The notes under the pieces were generated by a model. The model was not told where the DNA came from. It worked only from the letters and a program-made list of their open reading frames with translations, and made no database searches. Both the position numbers and the translations under genes were made by a program. Shown here in pieces: positions 31,002-39,692 of a stretch of DNA of 64,000 bases. Location of the stretch: contig NZ_JAJISP010000001.1 in assembly GCF_022132145.1 (NCBI RefSeq), positions 620,001 through 684,000 of the forward strand, given 5' to 3'. How positions within the stretch are numbered: the first letter of the stretch is position 1; the number at the start of each line of letters is the position of its first letter. Origin of the DNA: Pseudomonas sp. MMS21 TM103 (GTDB lineage Bacteria > Pseudomonadota > Gammaproteobacteria > Pseudomonadales > Pseudomonadaceae).

Positions 31002-31733
31002 TCAAAGATCGGGACGGCCATAACGCAATATGGCAAGCCAGCGCTGCAAAGCCTGACGAGTTTTCATTTTCGGTTTTCGTTCGACCTGCTCGATATCGCT
31101 GACATCCATCAGTCGTTGTTGAGCCAGCAGAGGTTTGACCATATAGGCGTTGATACTGGGCAAAAGCCTTTCTGAGTAGTACCAGTCGATTGGCAGCCCC
31201 GACGCCGGGGCCTCATCCAGAATCCGGCCGTAGACACTGGCATTGACGATGTATGCATGAGCCAGTCGCACCCGACTCACTGCCAGCAGATTTGCCGACA
31301 CCGCCTTGTGCATCCCGCCCTTCTTTAGCGTCCCACCCAAGTAGCAAACATCCCAAGACCGATGCTGCAACTGCTCGCTTGCACGCTGGAGAACCACAGA
31401 GGTGTAGGGTTCGAACTCGCAGTCATCCTCCAGGATCAGCACGGAAGACAATCCAAGCTGCTGAGCCTGTTTGATTATCGCCAAATGACTATGCATGCAC
31501 GCCCAGGTCGTTAGCAACTTGTGTTCTGCTGTGGGACGTGGCCCATCGACCCGTTGAAGAAACGCCCGCAACGCCTGCGGCGGCTGGTCTTGCCCAAGGT
31601 CTGCCACGCCAACGGCGGGAAAGCGCTCGGCCGTGATGCCGACCGCGGCGAGATTGGCCTCCATCTTGGCCCAGCGATCGGGCCTGCTGTCCAGGTTGAT
31701 GACAAAGGCACCCTCGAAGCATGACATTTCCAT
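31002..31733 (-). CDS. Glycosyltransferase family 25 protein
   Basis: The product of about 243 residues shows the GT25 pattern: an N-terminal FVINLDSRPDRWAKM, then HSHLAIIKQAQQLGLSSVLILEDDCEF with the acidic EDD metal/nucleotide-sugar motif, and a C-terminal basic tail. GT25 enzymes add galactose or glucose to LPS core. Several in-frame ATGs lie close together (31763, 31733 and 31727); I prefer 31733, whose product begins MEMSCFEGAFVINL just before the conserved strand. It overlaps or directly follows the next upstream gene. Acceptor and donor are unknown. Confidence 0.82.
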   Translation of the reverse strand: MEMSCFEGAFVINLDSRPDRWAKMEANLAAVGITAERFPAVGVADLGQDQPPQALRAFLQRVDGPRPTAEHKLLTTWACMHSHLAIIKQAQQLGLSSVLILEDDCEFEPYTSVVLQRASEQLQHRSWDVCYLGGTLKKGGMHKAVSANLLAVSRVRLAHAYIVNASVYGRILDEAPASGLPIDWYYSERLLPSINAYMVKPLLAQQRLMDVSDIEQVERKPKMKTRQALQRWLAILRYGRPDL

Positions 31734-31746
31734 TGCACCTACCAAC

Positions 31747-33033
31747 TTAATCGAGTGAATCATGCTCAGTAGTTCCACACAGCCGCACACCCTCAATCCG
31801 TTTATTCAGCATAAGACGTTCCAAGAGTTCGCATGTCCGCTCGAGCCCATGCACACCATGAGCGAGGTGATATTCGGCGAAATCTTGCGACTGTCGAACA
31901 TGCTGTAGATAGTTTTCGTTGATCGCAGCAACGTGACTGGCCAACTCACCGCCGGATCTGATCCGTGGACCAAAGTAGGCTTCCTGCGAAAAAATGTCCC
32001 GATCTTCGCCTGCATTGACGAAAAGAACCGGACGACGGGCCAGGGCAGCCTCAATAACGGCATTGGACATGATATTGACTACCAGCGAGGCCATTTCCAG
32101 CGCCTCTGCAAGGCCGCATTCGCCTGGCAGAACATGCAAATTTTCCAGCGTCGATGCCGCGTCCTGCCAGAAAGGTACCTGACTGCGCGGATGCGCCTTG
32201 ATTAGCACACGGTATTGCGGATTATCGGCCGCCCAGTCACGCAACAAAGCATAGGTCTTCTGATAACCCGGTTCCTTTTCCCGGTCTGGGCCCACTCCGA
32301 GGATAAGCAGGCAACGCAGCGCCGGATCAGCGGGCGGCAGGTCGTACGCCGCATCGATCATATGCGAACCGGACAGCACGGCCTGCGAGCTACCGAAGCG
32401 CAACGCGCGCGCCTGCAGCGCCTCTAGCGAGCTTTGGCCGAACAGGAAGTAATAGTCATAGTCGTTCATCCCCAATCGCCGCGAACTCTCCACCGTCGAG
32501 GCATGAGCCAGATGCACCAGAGGAACTCCGCGCCGGTTCAGCGACAAGCGCAAGAACGGGCTGCACAGGCTGCCGTTGCGATCGTTGAGCAGCAGCCGGG
32601 GCTCATGCTTGGCCACCAGCCATTCGGCGTAGGCGGCATAGCCGAAATAACGCAGCGGTACCGCTTGCGGGGGGCGAGCGAGCAGGCGCTGGGCGATCAC
32701 CGCTCGCGGCTCTTCCTGCGCACGTTCAACCAGCTGGTAGCCCTTATTGCGCAGGGTCTCGATCAGCAGTTTCTTGCGTTTCAAGGCGATGACCTTGGGT
32801 GCCCCCTGCAAAAGGAGGATGTCGCAGGGCTCCGCTGTGGGCGCAGCCGCGGGCAAGAGCAGGCGGGCCCGCACACCGAACAGCAGGTCGTACAACGCAT
32901 CTCGGACGAAGCGCAGGGTTGCTCCCGGCAGCGCATGATGCTCACGCAGCAAGCGCCAGCGATAGCGATCCAGTTGCAGCGCTTTCACTTGCCAGGATGC
33001 TTCAGCTTTCAATGTTGTCGGCACCGAGCGCAT
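31747..33033 (-). CDS. Surface-polysaccharide biosynthesis protein (GT-B-like)
   Basis: A product of about 428 residues that I place in the capsule/LPS biosynthesis GT-B-like group. Evidence: LLLQGAPKVIALKRKKLLIET near the N-terminus, YDYYFLFGQSSLEAL, LIKAHPRSQVPFWQD and EMASLVVNIMSNAVIEAAL, a layout like CDP-glycerol-type or capsule glycosyltransferases. There are no membrane segments. The start is uncertain; the ATG at 33033 has AGGG about seven bases upstream and overlaps the end of the next gene by about 30 bp, while an ATG at 33093 and a TTG at 33012 are alternatives. It sits in a minus-strand string of LPS genes. Substrates unknown. Confidence 0.72.
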   Translation of the reverse strand: MRSVPTTLKAEASWQVKALQLDRYRWRLLREHHALPGATLRFVRDALYDLLFGVRARLLLPAAAPTAEPCDILLLQGAPKVIALKRKKLLIETLRNKGYQLVERAQEEPRAVIAQRLLARPPQAVPLRYFGYAAYAEWLVAKHEPRLLLNDRNGSLCSPFLRLSLNRRGVPLVHLAHASTVESSRRLGMNDYDYYFLFGQSSLEALQARALRFGSSQAVLSGSHMIDAAYDLPPADPALRCLLILGVGPDREKEPGYQKTYALLRDWAADNPQYRVLIKAHPRSQVPFWQDAASTLENLHVLPGECGLAEALEMASLVVNIMSNAVIEAALARRPVLFVNAGEDRDIFSQEAYFGPRIRSGGELASHVAAINENYLQHVRQSQDFAEYHLAHGVHGLERTCELLERLMLNKRIEGVRLCGTTEHDSLD

Positions 33034-33916
33034 GGAAACCCTGGGCATCGACCCGCCAGAGTTGTGATGCCGCCAATAATCCCAAGTTTTCATCTGGCTG
33101 CACGGAAAGAGCCCCCCATTCGCTTTTTTTCCATCCCAAAAAATGCAGGTAAGGGAACGTCATCGCCCCATCCTTGGCATTGCGCAAAATGCCTTTTCGC
33201 CACACCCAGTGCGAAGGAAACGCGCGTGTTCCGTCCCGCCAGAGTCGTGACGTGTTGGGCGTGCTGAATGCCTCCTTGAACTCGGCCATTCGCCTCCGGG
33301 GATTGAACAAGCCGACCAGTTTGAACAATGGTCTGGGGAAGTTCTTGCGCCACAGGAACAGACGGGTGAAGCCGCCCTCGTCCAGCGCATGATTTCTCTG
33401 ATCCTGAAGCCGCCGTTGGAAATCGCGAATTTTCCAGAACAACTCGCGCAATGGTTTCTCGTTGCGAAGCAAACACAGATGGCCTGATACACGGCGTTCG
33501 TGAGTGGAAAAGAACTTATAGCGGCGCAGTTTCTCCGCGGTGAAATAGGCCCGTAAGTCGCCATAGATCAAGTCGAGATCACTGAACCCCCAGAAGTCAT
33601 ACCCCTGAATCTCGGGCTCATGAATGTACCCCAGGGCAGGCTTGAGGTCGCAGAGCTTGTAGGGATTTACCGGGGCGAACAGAAAACCCAATCGCGAAGA
33701 GACAAAACGGCAGTAGTCCTCGAAGCCGATACGCTGCTGACGGACATTGTCCGGCAGATCATCAAGCTCCGCGCAATCACCGATCAACAGCCAGTCGATA
33801 TCCGGGTTGCACCGACAGCTTTCGATGAAAAAAGGCATCCAGAACGGCCACTGACCGAAATAAGGGATCAGCAAGATGATGCTCGGCGGGTTACGCACAG
33901 CTATAGTCCTCGGCAT
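33002..33916 (-). CDS. DUF6625-type glycosyltransferase-like protein
   Basis: The 304-residue product starts MPRTIAVRNPPSIILLIPYFG and carries YDFWGFSDLDLIYGDLRAYF, in which the Asp-Leu-Asp resembles the DXD motif of GT-A glycosyltransferases. This is the profile of DUF6625, a family in LPS loci and, as I recall, the type encoded by PA5003. The ATG at 33916 overlaps the upstream glycosyltransferase by 16 bp; a GTG at 33898 with GAGGA eight bases upstream is a fair alternative. It ends inside the next gene, so translation is linked along the cluster. Its sugar and acceptor are unknown. Confidence 0.75.
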   Translation of the reverse strand: MPRTIAVRNPPSIILLIPYFGQWPFWMPFFIESCRCNPDIDWLLIGDCAELDDLPDNVRQQRIGFEDYCRFVSSRLGFLFAPVNPYKLCDLKPALGYIHEPEIQGYDFWGFSDLDLIYGDLRAYFTAEKLRRYKFFSTHERRVSGHLCLLRNEKPLRELFWKIRDFQRRLQDQRNHALDEGGFTRLFLWRKNFPRPLFKLVGLFNPRRRMAEFKEAFSTPNTSRLWRDGTRAFPSHWVWRKGILRNAKDGAMTFPYLHFLGWKKSEWGALSVQPDENLGLLAASQLWRVDAQGFHALGADNIES

Positions 33917-34995
33917 AAATCCCAGAAACGGGATCTGACGGCTTCATCGGCGAAGGATTCACGCAATCGCAGCAACGCTGGCTGCACCTGCGGTTCGGCC
34001 TTGGCAAGGGCCTGCAACTCGCCGGCAAGTGCCTCGGCATCGCCCCACGGAAACAACCGCCCGACTCCCTCCACCACTTCCCGCCCACCGCCGCAATCGC
34101 TGCAGACCAGCGGCACGCCCGCGGCCATGGCCTCAAGCAGCACCATACCAAAGGGCTCATGATCGGAACTCAGGACGAAGGCATCGAAAGCCTTGAAGTA
34201 ACGCCGAGCATTTGGCACCTGACCGAGAAAACGCACCGACGCGACCACGTCCAGCTCCATCGCCAGCGCCTTTAATTCGGCCTCCAGGCGACCACTGCCG
34301 ATGATCGCCAGCAGGCAGCCCATCGGCAGTTGCGGCAAGGCCTGGGCGAAGCCGCGGATCAGGGTGGCCTGGTCCTTGTCTGGATGCAGGCGACCGACGT
34401 TGCCGACGACCCAGGCATCCTGCGGCAGCTCGAGAGCTTCACGGGCTGACTCGCGACTAACCTGTTCGGCTTGTACCGCCTCAACATCGATGCGGTTGTA
34501 CAGGGTTTCGATGCGTTCGGGCGCCCATCCAGGCAGGTGGCCGCGCATCTCGTCGCGCACCGCGTTGGATACACCGAGCAGCAACAGGCGCTGGCGGAAG
34601 CGGTTGATAAACAGGCGACGCGATAGGCGGCCGTATACACCAAAGGCATGGTGCACGCCGATCACCGGCAGCTTGCAGGCGAGCAAGCTGATGTAGATCG
34701 GTTTGAAGCGGTGGGCGACGCAGAATCTGAAATCGTGGCCCGCGAGGATTCGCCTGATATCGCGTATCGCTTTCAGCTTGAGGCCGCGAACCTCGCGGCT
34801 CGAGTAGTCGAGAAAGATCACTTCGTCGGACGCCGAGCCCGCCACTACTTCGGCACTGGGCGCGCCGGTCAGATAAACCGTCGTCACCTTGTATTCGCTG
34901 CCGGCGAACAGCACTGCGTACTGCCGGGCGCAGTCGAGGAAAGGCCCGTCATAGCCGTGACAGAGTTGCAGGACGCGTGGCTCAGGCCTGCTCAT
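33901..34995 (-). CDS. Glycosyltransferase family 4 LPS core enzyme (WapH-like)
   Basis: A 364-residue GT-B glycosyltransferase. The C-terminal domain has the retaining GT4 donor-binding motif EPFGMVLLEAMAAGVPLVCSD with the E-x7-E pair, and the N-terminal HGYDGPFLDCARQYAV region is acceptor-side. It sits between the DUF6625 gene and the carbamoyltransferase, the place of wapH in P. aeruginosa as I recall, so a role in adding a core hexosamine or hexose is likely. The ATG at 34995 overlaps the carbamoyltransferase by 14 bp. The acceptor is inferred from position only. Confidence 0.85.
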   Translation of the reverse strand: MSRPEPRVLQLCHGYDGPFLDCARQYAVLFAGSEYKVTTVYLTGAPSAEVVAGSASDEVIFLDYSSREVRGLKLKAIRDIRRILAGHDFRFCVAHRFKPIYISLLACKLPVIGVHHAFGVYGRLSRRLFINRFRQRLLLLGVSNAVRDEMRGHLPGWAPERIETLYNRIDVEAVQAEQVSRESAREALELPQDAWVVGNVGRLHPDKDQATLIRGFAQALPQLPMGCLLAIIGSGRLEAELKALAMELDVVASVRFLGQVPNARRYFKAFDAFVLSSDHEPFGMVLLEAMAAGVPLVCSDCGGGREVVEGVGRLFPWGDAEALAGELQALAKAEPQVQPALLRLRESFADEAVRSRFWDLCRGL

Positions 34996-36736
34996 GCCAA
35001 TCCATGCCGTCCTTCACCACCAGAATATCTTCCATGATCAGGTACTGCAGATCCGAGCCGTAGAACATGTTCAGCGCGTCGGTGGGCGAGCAGATCATCG
35101 GTTCGCCGCGGCGGTTCAGTGAGGTGTTCAGCGACACGCCGTTGCCGGTGAGTTTTTCCAGTTCAAGCATCATGTCGTAGTAGCGCGGGTTGTATTCGCG
35201 CTTGAGCACCTGGGCACGCGAGGTGCCGTCTTCGTGGACCACTTCGCTGACGCGGGTCTTCCACTCCTCGTTGACTTCGAAGGTGAAGGTCATGAACGGT
35301 GAAGGGTGGTCGACCTTGAGCATCTGCGAGCCGACGGTATCGAGCATCGACGGACAGAAGGGCCGCCAGCGCTCGCGGAACTTGATCTGCTCGTTGATCC
35401 GGTTGGCGACCCCGGGAATGCTCGGGCAACCGACAATCGAGCGACCACCAAGGGCGCGCGGACCGAACTCCATGCGCCCCTGGAACCAGGCCACCGGGTT
35501 GCCCGCGACCATGATCTCGGCGATGCGCTGCGGCATGTTGTCGATCTGCTTGAATACCGGTTTGCTCGGGTGCCTGGCGCAGGCGGCGATCACGTCTTCG
35601 TTGGAGAAGGAGGGGCCGAGGTAGACGTGTTCCATCTTCTCCACCGGCACGCCGCGAGCATGTGACACATAGGCGGCCGCGCCGACGGCAGTGCCGGCGT
35701 CGCCGGAAGCCGGTTGCACGAACAGCTCCTTGACCTCGTCGCGGGCGATGATCTTCTGGTTCAGCTTGACGTTCAGCGCACAGCCGCCAGCGAAGGCGAT
35801 CTTGCCGGTTTCCTTGAGGATGTCGCCGAGGTAGTAATCCATCATCTGCAGCGCCAGCTTCTCGAACAGCGCCTGCATACTGGCGGCGTAATGGATGTAG
35901 GGGTCGTCGGCGATATCGCCTTCGCGCTTGGGCCCCAGCCACTCGATGAGCTTGGGCGAGAAGTAGAAACCCTTGCCCTTCTCTTTATAGCGACGCAGGC
36001 CGATGACGTTGGCGTATTCGGTGTTGATGATCAACTCGCCGTTCTCGAACTTGGCCAGGCGTGAAAAATCGTACTTGCTGGGGTCGCCGTAGGGCGCCAT
36101 ACCCATGACCTTGAACTCGCCGTCAAGCATCTCGAAGCCGAGGAATTCGGTGATCGCACCGTACAGGCCGCCGAGCGAATCCGGATCGAAGAATTCCTTG
36201 ATCTTGTGGATCTTGCCGTTCTCGCCGTAGCCGAAGAAGGTGGTGGCGTACTCACCCTTGCCGTCGATCCCGAGGATCGCAGTCTTCTCGGTGAAACCCG
36301 AGCAATGGTAGGCGCTGGCGGCGTGAGCCAGGTGGTGCTCGACCGGCTCGATCTTGATTTTCTTCGGGTCGAAGCCGAGTTGCTCCAGGCACCAGACGAT
36401 CTTGTTGCGGTAGCGCTTGTAGCGGCGATTGCCCATCAGGATCGCGTCCAGGGCGCGGTCCGGGGCGTACCAGTAGCGCTTGGCATACTTCCAGCGCGCC
36501 TCGCCGAACAGGCTGATGGGGGCGAAGGGAATCGCTACCACGTCGACGTCGCTCGGCTTGATTCCGGCCTGTTCCAGGCAGAACTTGGCCGATTCGTAGG
36601 GCATGCGGTTCTTCGCGTGCTTGTCGCGCACGAAGCGCTCTTCTTCGGCGGCCGCGATCAACTTGCCGTCGATATACAGGGCGGCGGAAGGATCGTGACT
36701 GAGAGCGCCGGACAGGCCAAGAATCGTCAGTGCCAC
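34982..36736 (-). CDS. LPS core carbamoyltransferase
   Basis: A 584-residue NodU/CmcH-family O-carbamoyltransferase. The N-terminal Kae1-like domain has VEHHLAHAASAYHCSG (metal-binding His residues) and ILGIDGKGEYATTFFGYG; the C-terminal YrdC-like part includes FQGRMEFGPRALGGRSIVG. It transfers a carbamoyl group from carbamoyl phosphate via an adenylate. In P. aeruginosa the equivalent (PA5005, recalled) carbamoylates the second heptose of the core. Start is GTG at 36736 with GAGG about ten bases upstream. It lies 12 bp after the tandem-kinase gene and overlaps the GT4 gene. Confidence 0.93.
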   Translation of the reverse strand: MALTILGLSGALSHDPSAALYIDGKLIAAAEEERFVRDKHAKNRMPYESAKFCLEQAGIKPSDVDVVAIPFAPISLFGEARWKYAKRYWYAPDRALDAILMGNRRYKRYRNKIVWCLEQLGFDPKKIKIEPVEHHLAHAASAYHCSGFTEKTAILGIDGKGEYATTFFGYGENGKIHKIKEFFDPDSLGGLYGAITEFLGFEMLDGEFKVMGMAPYGDPSKYDFSRLAKFENGELIINTEYANVIGLRRYKEKGKGFYFSPKLIEWLGPKREGDIADDPYIHYAASMQALFEKLALQMMDYYLGDILKETGKIAFAGGCALNVKLNQKIIARDEVKELFVQPASGDAGTAVGAAAYVSHARGVPVEKMEHVYLGPSFSNEDVIAACARHPSKPVFKQIDNMPQRIAEIMVAGNPVAWFQGRMEFGPRALGGRSIVGCPSIPGVANRINEQIKFRERWRPFCPSMLDTVGSQMLKVDHPSPFMTFTFEVNEEWKTRVSEVVHEDGTSRAQVLKREYNPRYYDMMLELEKLTGNGVSLNTSLNRRGEPMICSPTDALNMFYGSDLQYLIMEDILVVKDGMDWHEQA

Positions 36737-36748
36737 AGGTGAAAACCT

Positions 36749-38215
36749 CTATTCAGGGCAGGTGCCGGGCACCTGCGGTAAACGTTCGTCGAGCAGCGTG
36801 AACAGCCTTGATTCGGCCGGCCAGTTGCGCAGAAAGCGGGCGCGATCGCGGGCATAGGCCCGGGCGAAACTGTGCGCACTCAGGTGTTGCTGCATGGCAT
36901 CCAGATCGATCAGAACCCAGCGACCGTCCTGCCAGAGCAGGTTGCTACCCTTGAAATCGCCATGGCTGATGCGCTCGCGCAGCAGGGCCGCGAACAGCAG
37001 ATCCAGGGCCTGGAGTTCGGTCTCGGGCGGCGAACCGGCCTCCCCTGGCGCGTCCAGGCAGGGTTTGAAGCGCGCGATTATATCCTCACCGGCCGCGTAT
37101 TCGGTAATCAGATAGGCCCGCCGCCGCAGCCACAGGGTGCGCAACTCCAGCATGGCCAGGGGTTTGGGCGTGGCTATACCGAGAAAGTCCAGGCGATTGC
37201 CCTCCACCCAGCTGTGCCAGGCCCGGCTCGGCCGCCAGAAACGCTTGAGCCAATGGGCGAAACCCTTGATGTTGTAGCGCTTGACCACCAGCTGACGGCC
37301 AGCCTGCTCGACCAGCGCCACCGTCGACGTGCCACCGAGCTTGAGCGACTGGCCGGCGGCGATGGCCGCATCTGGATCGGCCAGCAATGGCCCCAAGCTG
37401 CCCTCATCCTGGCGCCGCACCACCTGAAGGATCGAGGCACCGCAGCGCGCGCTGAACAGGCTGCAGTCGCGGCCGATCTTGCGCAGGTAGTCGCGCAGGC
37501 GCCAGCGGCGAACCTTGTCTATCTCCTTGAGCAAGGCCTCCACCGGCAGGGCATGCTCGCCATTGGCCAGCAGGTAGTGCACCAGCAACTCCTCGATGAA
37601 CGACTCCAGTTCGACCGGCAGCTGGGCGAAAAATACCCCGAGATTTTCCAGCACCTTGTCCCGCGACAGCGGCTGGCCGGGTGTTTCGCAGCGTACGCCG
37701 CCGCCATCGATCACATGCAGCTGGCCATCGTGACGCAGCAGGTTGTCCAGGTGCAGATCGGCTTGCCACAGGCCCTGGCCATGCAGCCTGGCCACCAGTG
37801 CCAGGGCCTTGCCGAGCACGGCCTGCTGGTCATCCGACAGCAACGGCTGCCCCGCAACCGCGCGCCAGGCATCTCCCAGGCTATCGGCGTTATCAAGGTA
37901 CTCGAACAGCAGCCAGCCACCCTCGCCTTCGCGCAGGCCATCGGCCAGCAGCAGCGGCGTCGGCAAGCCCTGTCCGGCGAGCAGGCGGGCGCCGTCCAGT
38001 TCACGCTGGAAGGCGCGCGCCGCCTTGTCGCCCACCAGTAGCTTGGCCAGCACCTTGCGCCCGCGCCATTTGGCCACGCCGACATAGCGCTGCCCTGGCA
38101 GCACGCGCAACAGGTTTTCCAGCCCCAGTGGGGCCGGGCCGGCAGCATCCGCCAGCTCGATATGCAGCGGCAACTGCGGGCTGCGTCCACTGCGACTCAG
38201 TTCAGCGAGGGTCAA
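36749..38215 (-). CDS. Protein with two tandem kinase-like domains (PA5006-like)
   Basis: The 488-residue product carries two WaaP/RIO-type kinase folds. The first (about 40-230) has KLLVGDKAARAF and the loop GLWQADLHLDNLLRHDGQLHVIDGGG. The second (about 270-470) has RISHGDFKGSNLLWQDGRWVLIDLDA, a good HGD...N/DLD catalytic set. The two catalytic loops differ, so one domain may be regulatory. It begins with TTG at 38215, preceded by AAGGAGG eight bases upstream and overlapping the previous stop in a TTGA junction. It probably phosphorylates or helps phosphorylate core heptose. Activity is not shown by sequence alone. Confidence 0.86.
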   Translation of the reverse strand: MTLAELSRSGRSPQLPLHIELADAAGPAPLGLENLLRVLPGQRYVGVAKWRGRKVLAKLLVGDKAARAFQRELDGARLLAGQGLPTPLLLADGLREGEGGWLLFEYLDNADSLGDAWRAVAGQPLLSDDQQAVLGKALALVARLHGQGLWQADLHLDNLLRHDGQLHVIDGGGVRCETPGQPLSRDKVLENLGVFFAQLPVELESFIEELLVHYLLANGEHALPVEALLKEIDKVRRWRLRDYLRKIGRDCSLFSARCGASILQVVRRQDEGSLGPLLADPDAAIAAGQSLKLGGTSTVALVEQAGRQLVVKRYNIKGFAHWLKRFWRPSRAWHSWVEGNRLDFLGIATPKPLAMLELRTLWLRRRAYLITEYAAGEDIIARFKPCLDAPGEAGSPPETELQALDLLFAALLRERISHGDFKGSNLLWQDGRWVLIDLDAMQQHLSAHSFARAYARDRARFLRNWPAESRLFTLLDERLPQVPGTCPE

Positions 38216-38958
38216 GGACGTGCCTCCTTGTTGCGCCGGCGGCTACCCAGGCGTTGCCACCAATGTTCGACATCAGCGTCCGCGCCCAGATAGGCGGCCA
38301 ACAACTGGCGCACCTCGCTCTCGCTCCAGAGACTGGCGCGGCGCAGCAGCGGCTCCAGGTCCTTGATCCGATCACGCTCGCCGAACAGTAAAGTCCGGGT
38401 CTTTTCCAGGTCGATCAATTGCGCGCTGAATGCGTCGGCGTTTTGCCTGAGAAATATATGCTTGGGGTAGAAGCAGCCATGCATCTGCCCGGCGTCGTGC
38501 AGACGCCGCGCCAGGGCGCCGCAACTGCGCAGAATGCTCGCGCGCTCGCTCTCGGCGCGCTGCTGCCAACCGTCCAGCAGCGCCTCCAGATCCTGCCAGC
38601 CATCCAGGGCGCGGGTCAGCAGAACCGCCCGGCGCTCGCTGGCCACCCGCCGCTGGGCGAAAAAAGCCGCCTGCAACGCCGGAATCCCAAGGCGCTGGTA
38701 GCGCTGGATATTGCGAAACTCGCGGGCAAAGGTCGGCTCCCCCAGCGGGCAGGTCAGCCGGCGGGTCAAGTGATTGCTCTGGCGCTTGAGGTAGAACGCG
38801 GCCTCGCCCAAGTCCAGGCGATAGACACTGCTCCAGCCGCCGCGCTCGGTGTTCGGTTCGTCCACCGCTTCCAGCTTGAGCGCCCAGAGCGCGTCATAGC
38901 TGGCCAGACCATGACGCTCGAGCAGCGCGCGATCCTGTCCAGCGATAAAATCCTTCAT
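38212..38958 (-). CDS. LPS kinase InaA/WapG-type
   Basis: A 248-residue member of the lipopolysaccharide-kinase InaA family. It starts MKDFIAGQDRALLERHGLAS at the ATG at 38958; a longer frame to 39210 lies inside its neighbour. The kinase-like features are an N-lobe lysine near AAFYLKRQSN, the loop MHGCFYPKHIFLRQNADAF in place of HxD, and LIDLEKTR as the metal-binding segment. It overlaps wapP by four bases and the tandem-kinase gene by four. Position matches PA5007. In P. aeruginosa, genes here phosphorylate inner-core heptoses; the exact site is inferred. Confidence 0.85.
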   Translation of the reverse strand: MKDFIAGQDRALLERHGLASYDALWALKLEAVDEPNTERGGWSSVYRLDLGEAAFYLKRQSNHLTRRLTCPLGEPTFAREFRNIQRYQRLGIPALQAAFFAQRRVASERRAVLLTRALDGWQDLEALLDGWQQRAESERASILRSCGALARRLHDAGQMHGCFYPKHIFLRQNADAFSAQLIDLEKTRTLLFGERDRIKDLEPLLRRASLWSESEVRQLLAAYLGADADVEHWWQRLGSRRRNKEARP

Positions 38959-39692
38959 TCGCGACCTTCGAAATAGTGAACGATCTGCCGCACACGGCGC
39001 TTGTCTGCCGCGTTCAGGCGCTGCCGCCCGCGGTACTGTAGGTAAAAACGCAGGCGCTGAGTGCGCGACAATCTGTACTTGGCCACCTTGTCCAGACAGG
39101 CCAGGTCCTTGACGATGCGATAGCGCAACAACGGCCCCCACCAGAAGGCGCCCGTTGGACAGTCGATGAGAAACAGCTCGGCCTGATCGTTGACCAACAA
39201 GTTGCGCCACTTCAGGTCGTTATGGGTGAAGTGATGGTCATGCAGGGTTCGGGTCGCTGCGGCCAGCTGCTGGCTGACCCGCGCCACCCAGGTACGGTCG
39301 CGCAGGCAGCCTGCATCGCGTTGCGCCAACTGCGCCATGTCCTCGGTGGCGAGCAGCTCGCGGGTAATCAGCGCGCCGCGAACGAAAGCGCCTGCCTTGC
39401 GCTCCAGCCCGTAGGCGACGATGGGCGCAGTGGCGATGCCCCACTTGGCGAAATACTTGAGGTTCTGCCATTCGGCCTTGACCCGTGGCCGCCCGAGGAA
39501 GCGGCGCAGCCCCTTGCCCGCGCCGTGATAGCGCTTGACGTAGTAGCGCACGCCCTCGTACTCGACGCGCAGCACCTCGGACAGCGGGTCATGGGTGATG
39601 CGCTCGCCTTGCAGGGCGAACACCGCGTTCAGATCGGCAAAGGCCGCCGCCACCCGCGGCGACACCTCCTCGCTCAGTCGCCACTCACTCAT
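38955..39692 (-). CDS. wapP: LPS core heptose kinase WapP-like
   Basis: A 245-residue WaaP-family kinase. The ATG at 39692 (MSEWRLSEEVSPRVAAAFAD) overlaps waaP by eight bases. The catalytic loop is FTHNDLKWRNLLVND with the kinase Asp in HND, followed by LFLIDCPTGAFW, and an N-lobe lysine in YYVKRYHGAG. Its position next to waaP and the reading-frame overlaps support a role in inner-core phosphorylation. In P. aeruginosa, WapP (PA5008) is the neighbouring kinase. The gene is intact. Confidence 0.88.
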   Translation of the reverse strand: MSEWRLSEEVSPRVAAAFADLNAVFALQGERITHDPLSEVLRVEYEGVRYYVKRYHGAGKGLRRFLGRPRVKAEWQNLKYFAKWGIATAPIVAYGLERKAGAFVRGALITRELLATEDMAQLAQRDAGCLRDRTWVARVSQQLAAATRTLHDHHFTHNDLKWRNLLVNDQAELFLIDCPTGAFWWGPLLRYRIVKDLACLDKVAKYRLSRTQRLRFYLQYRGRQRLNAADKRRVRQIVHYFEGRE

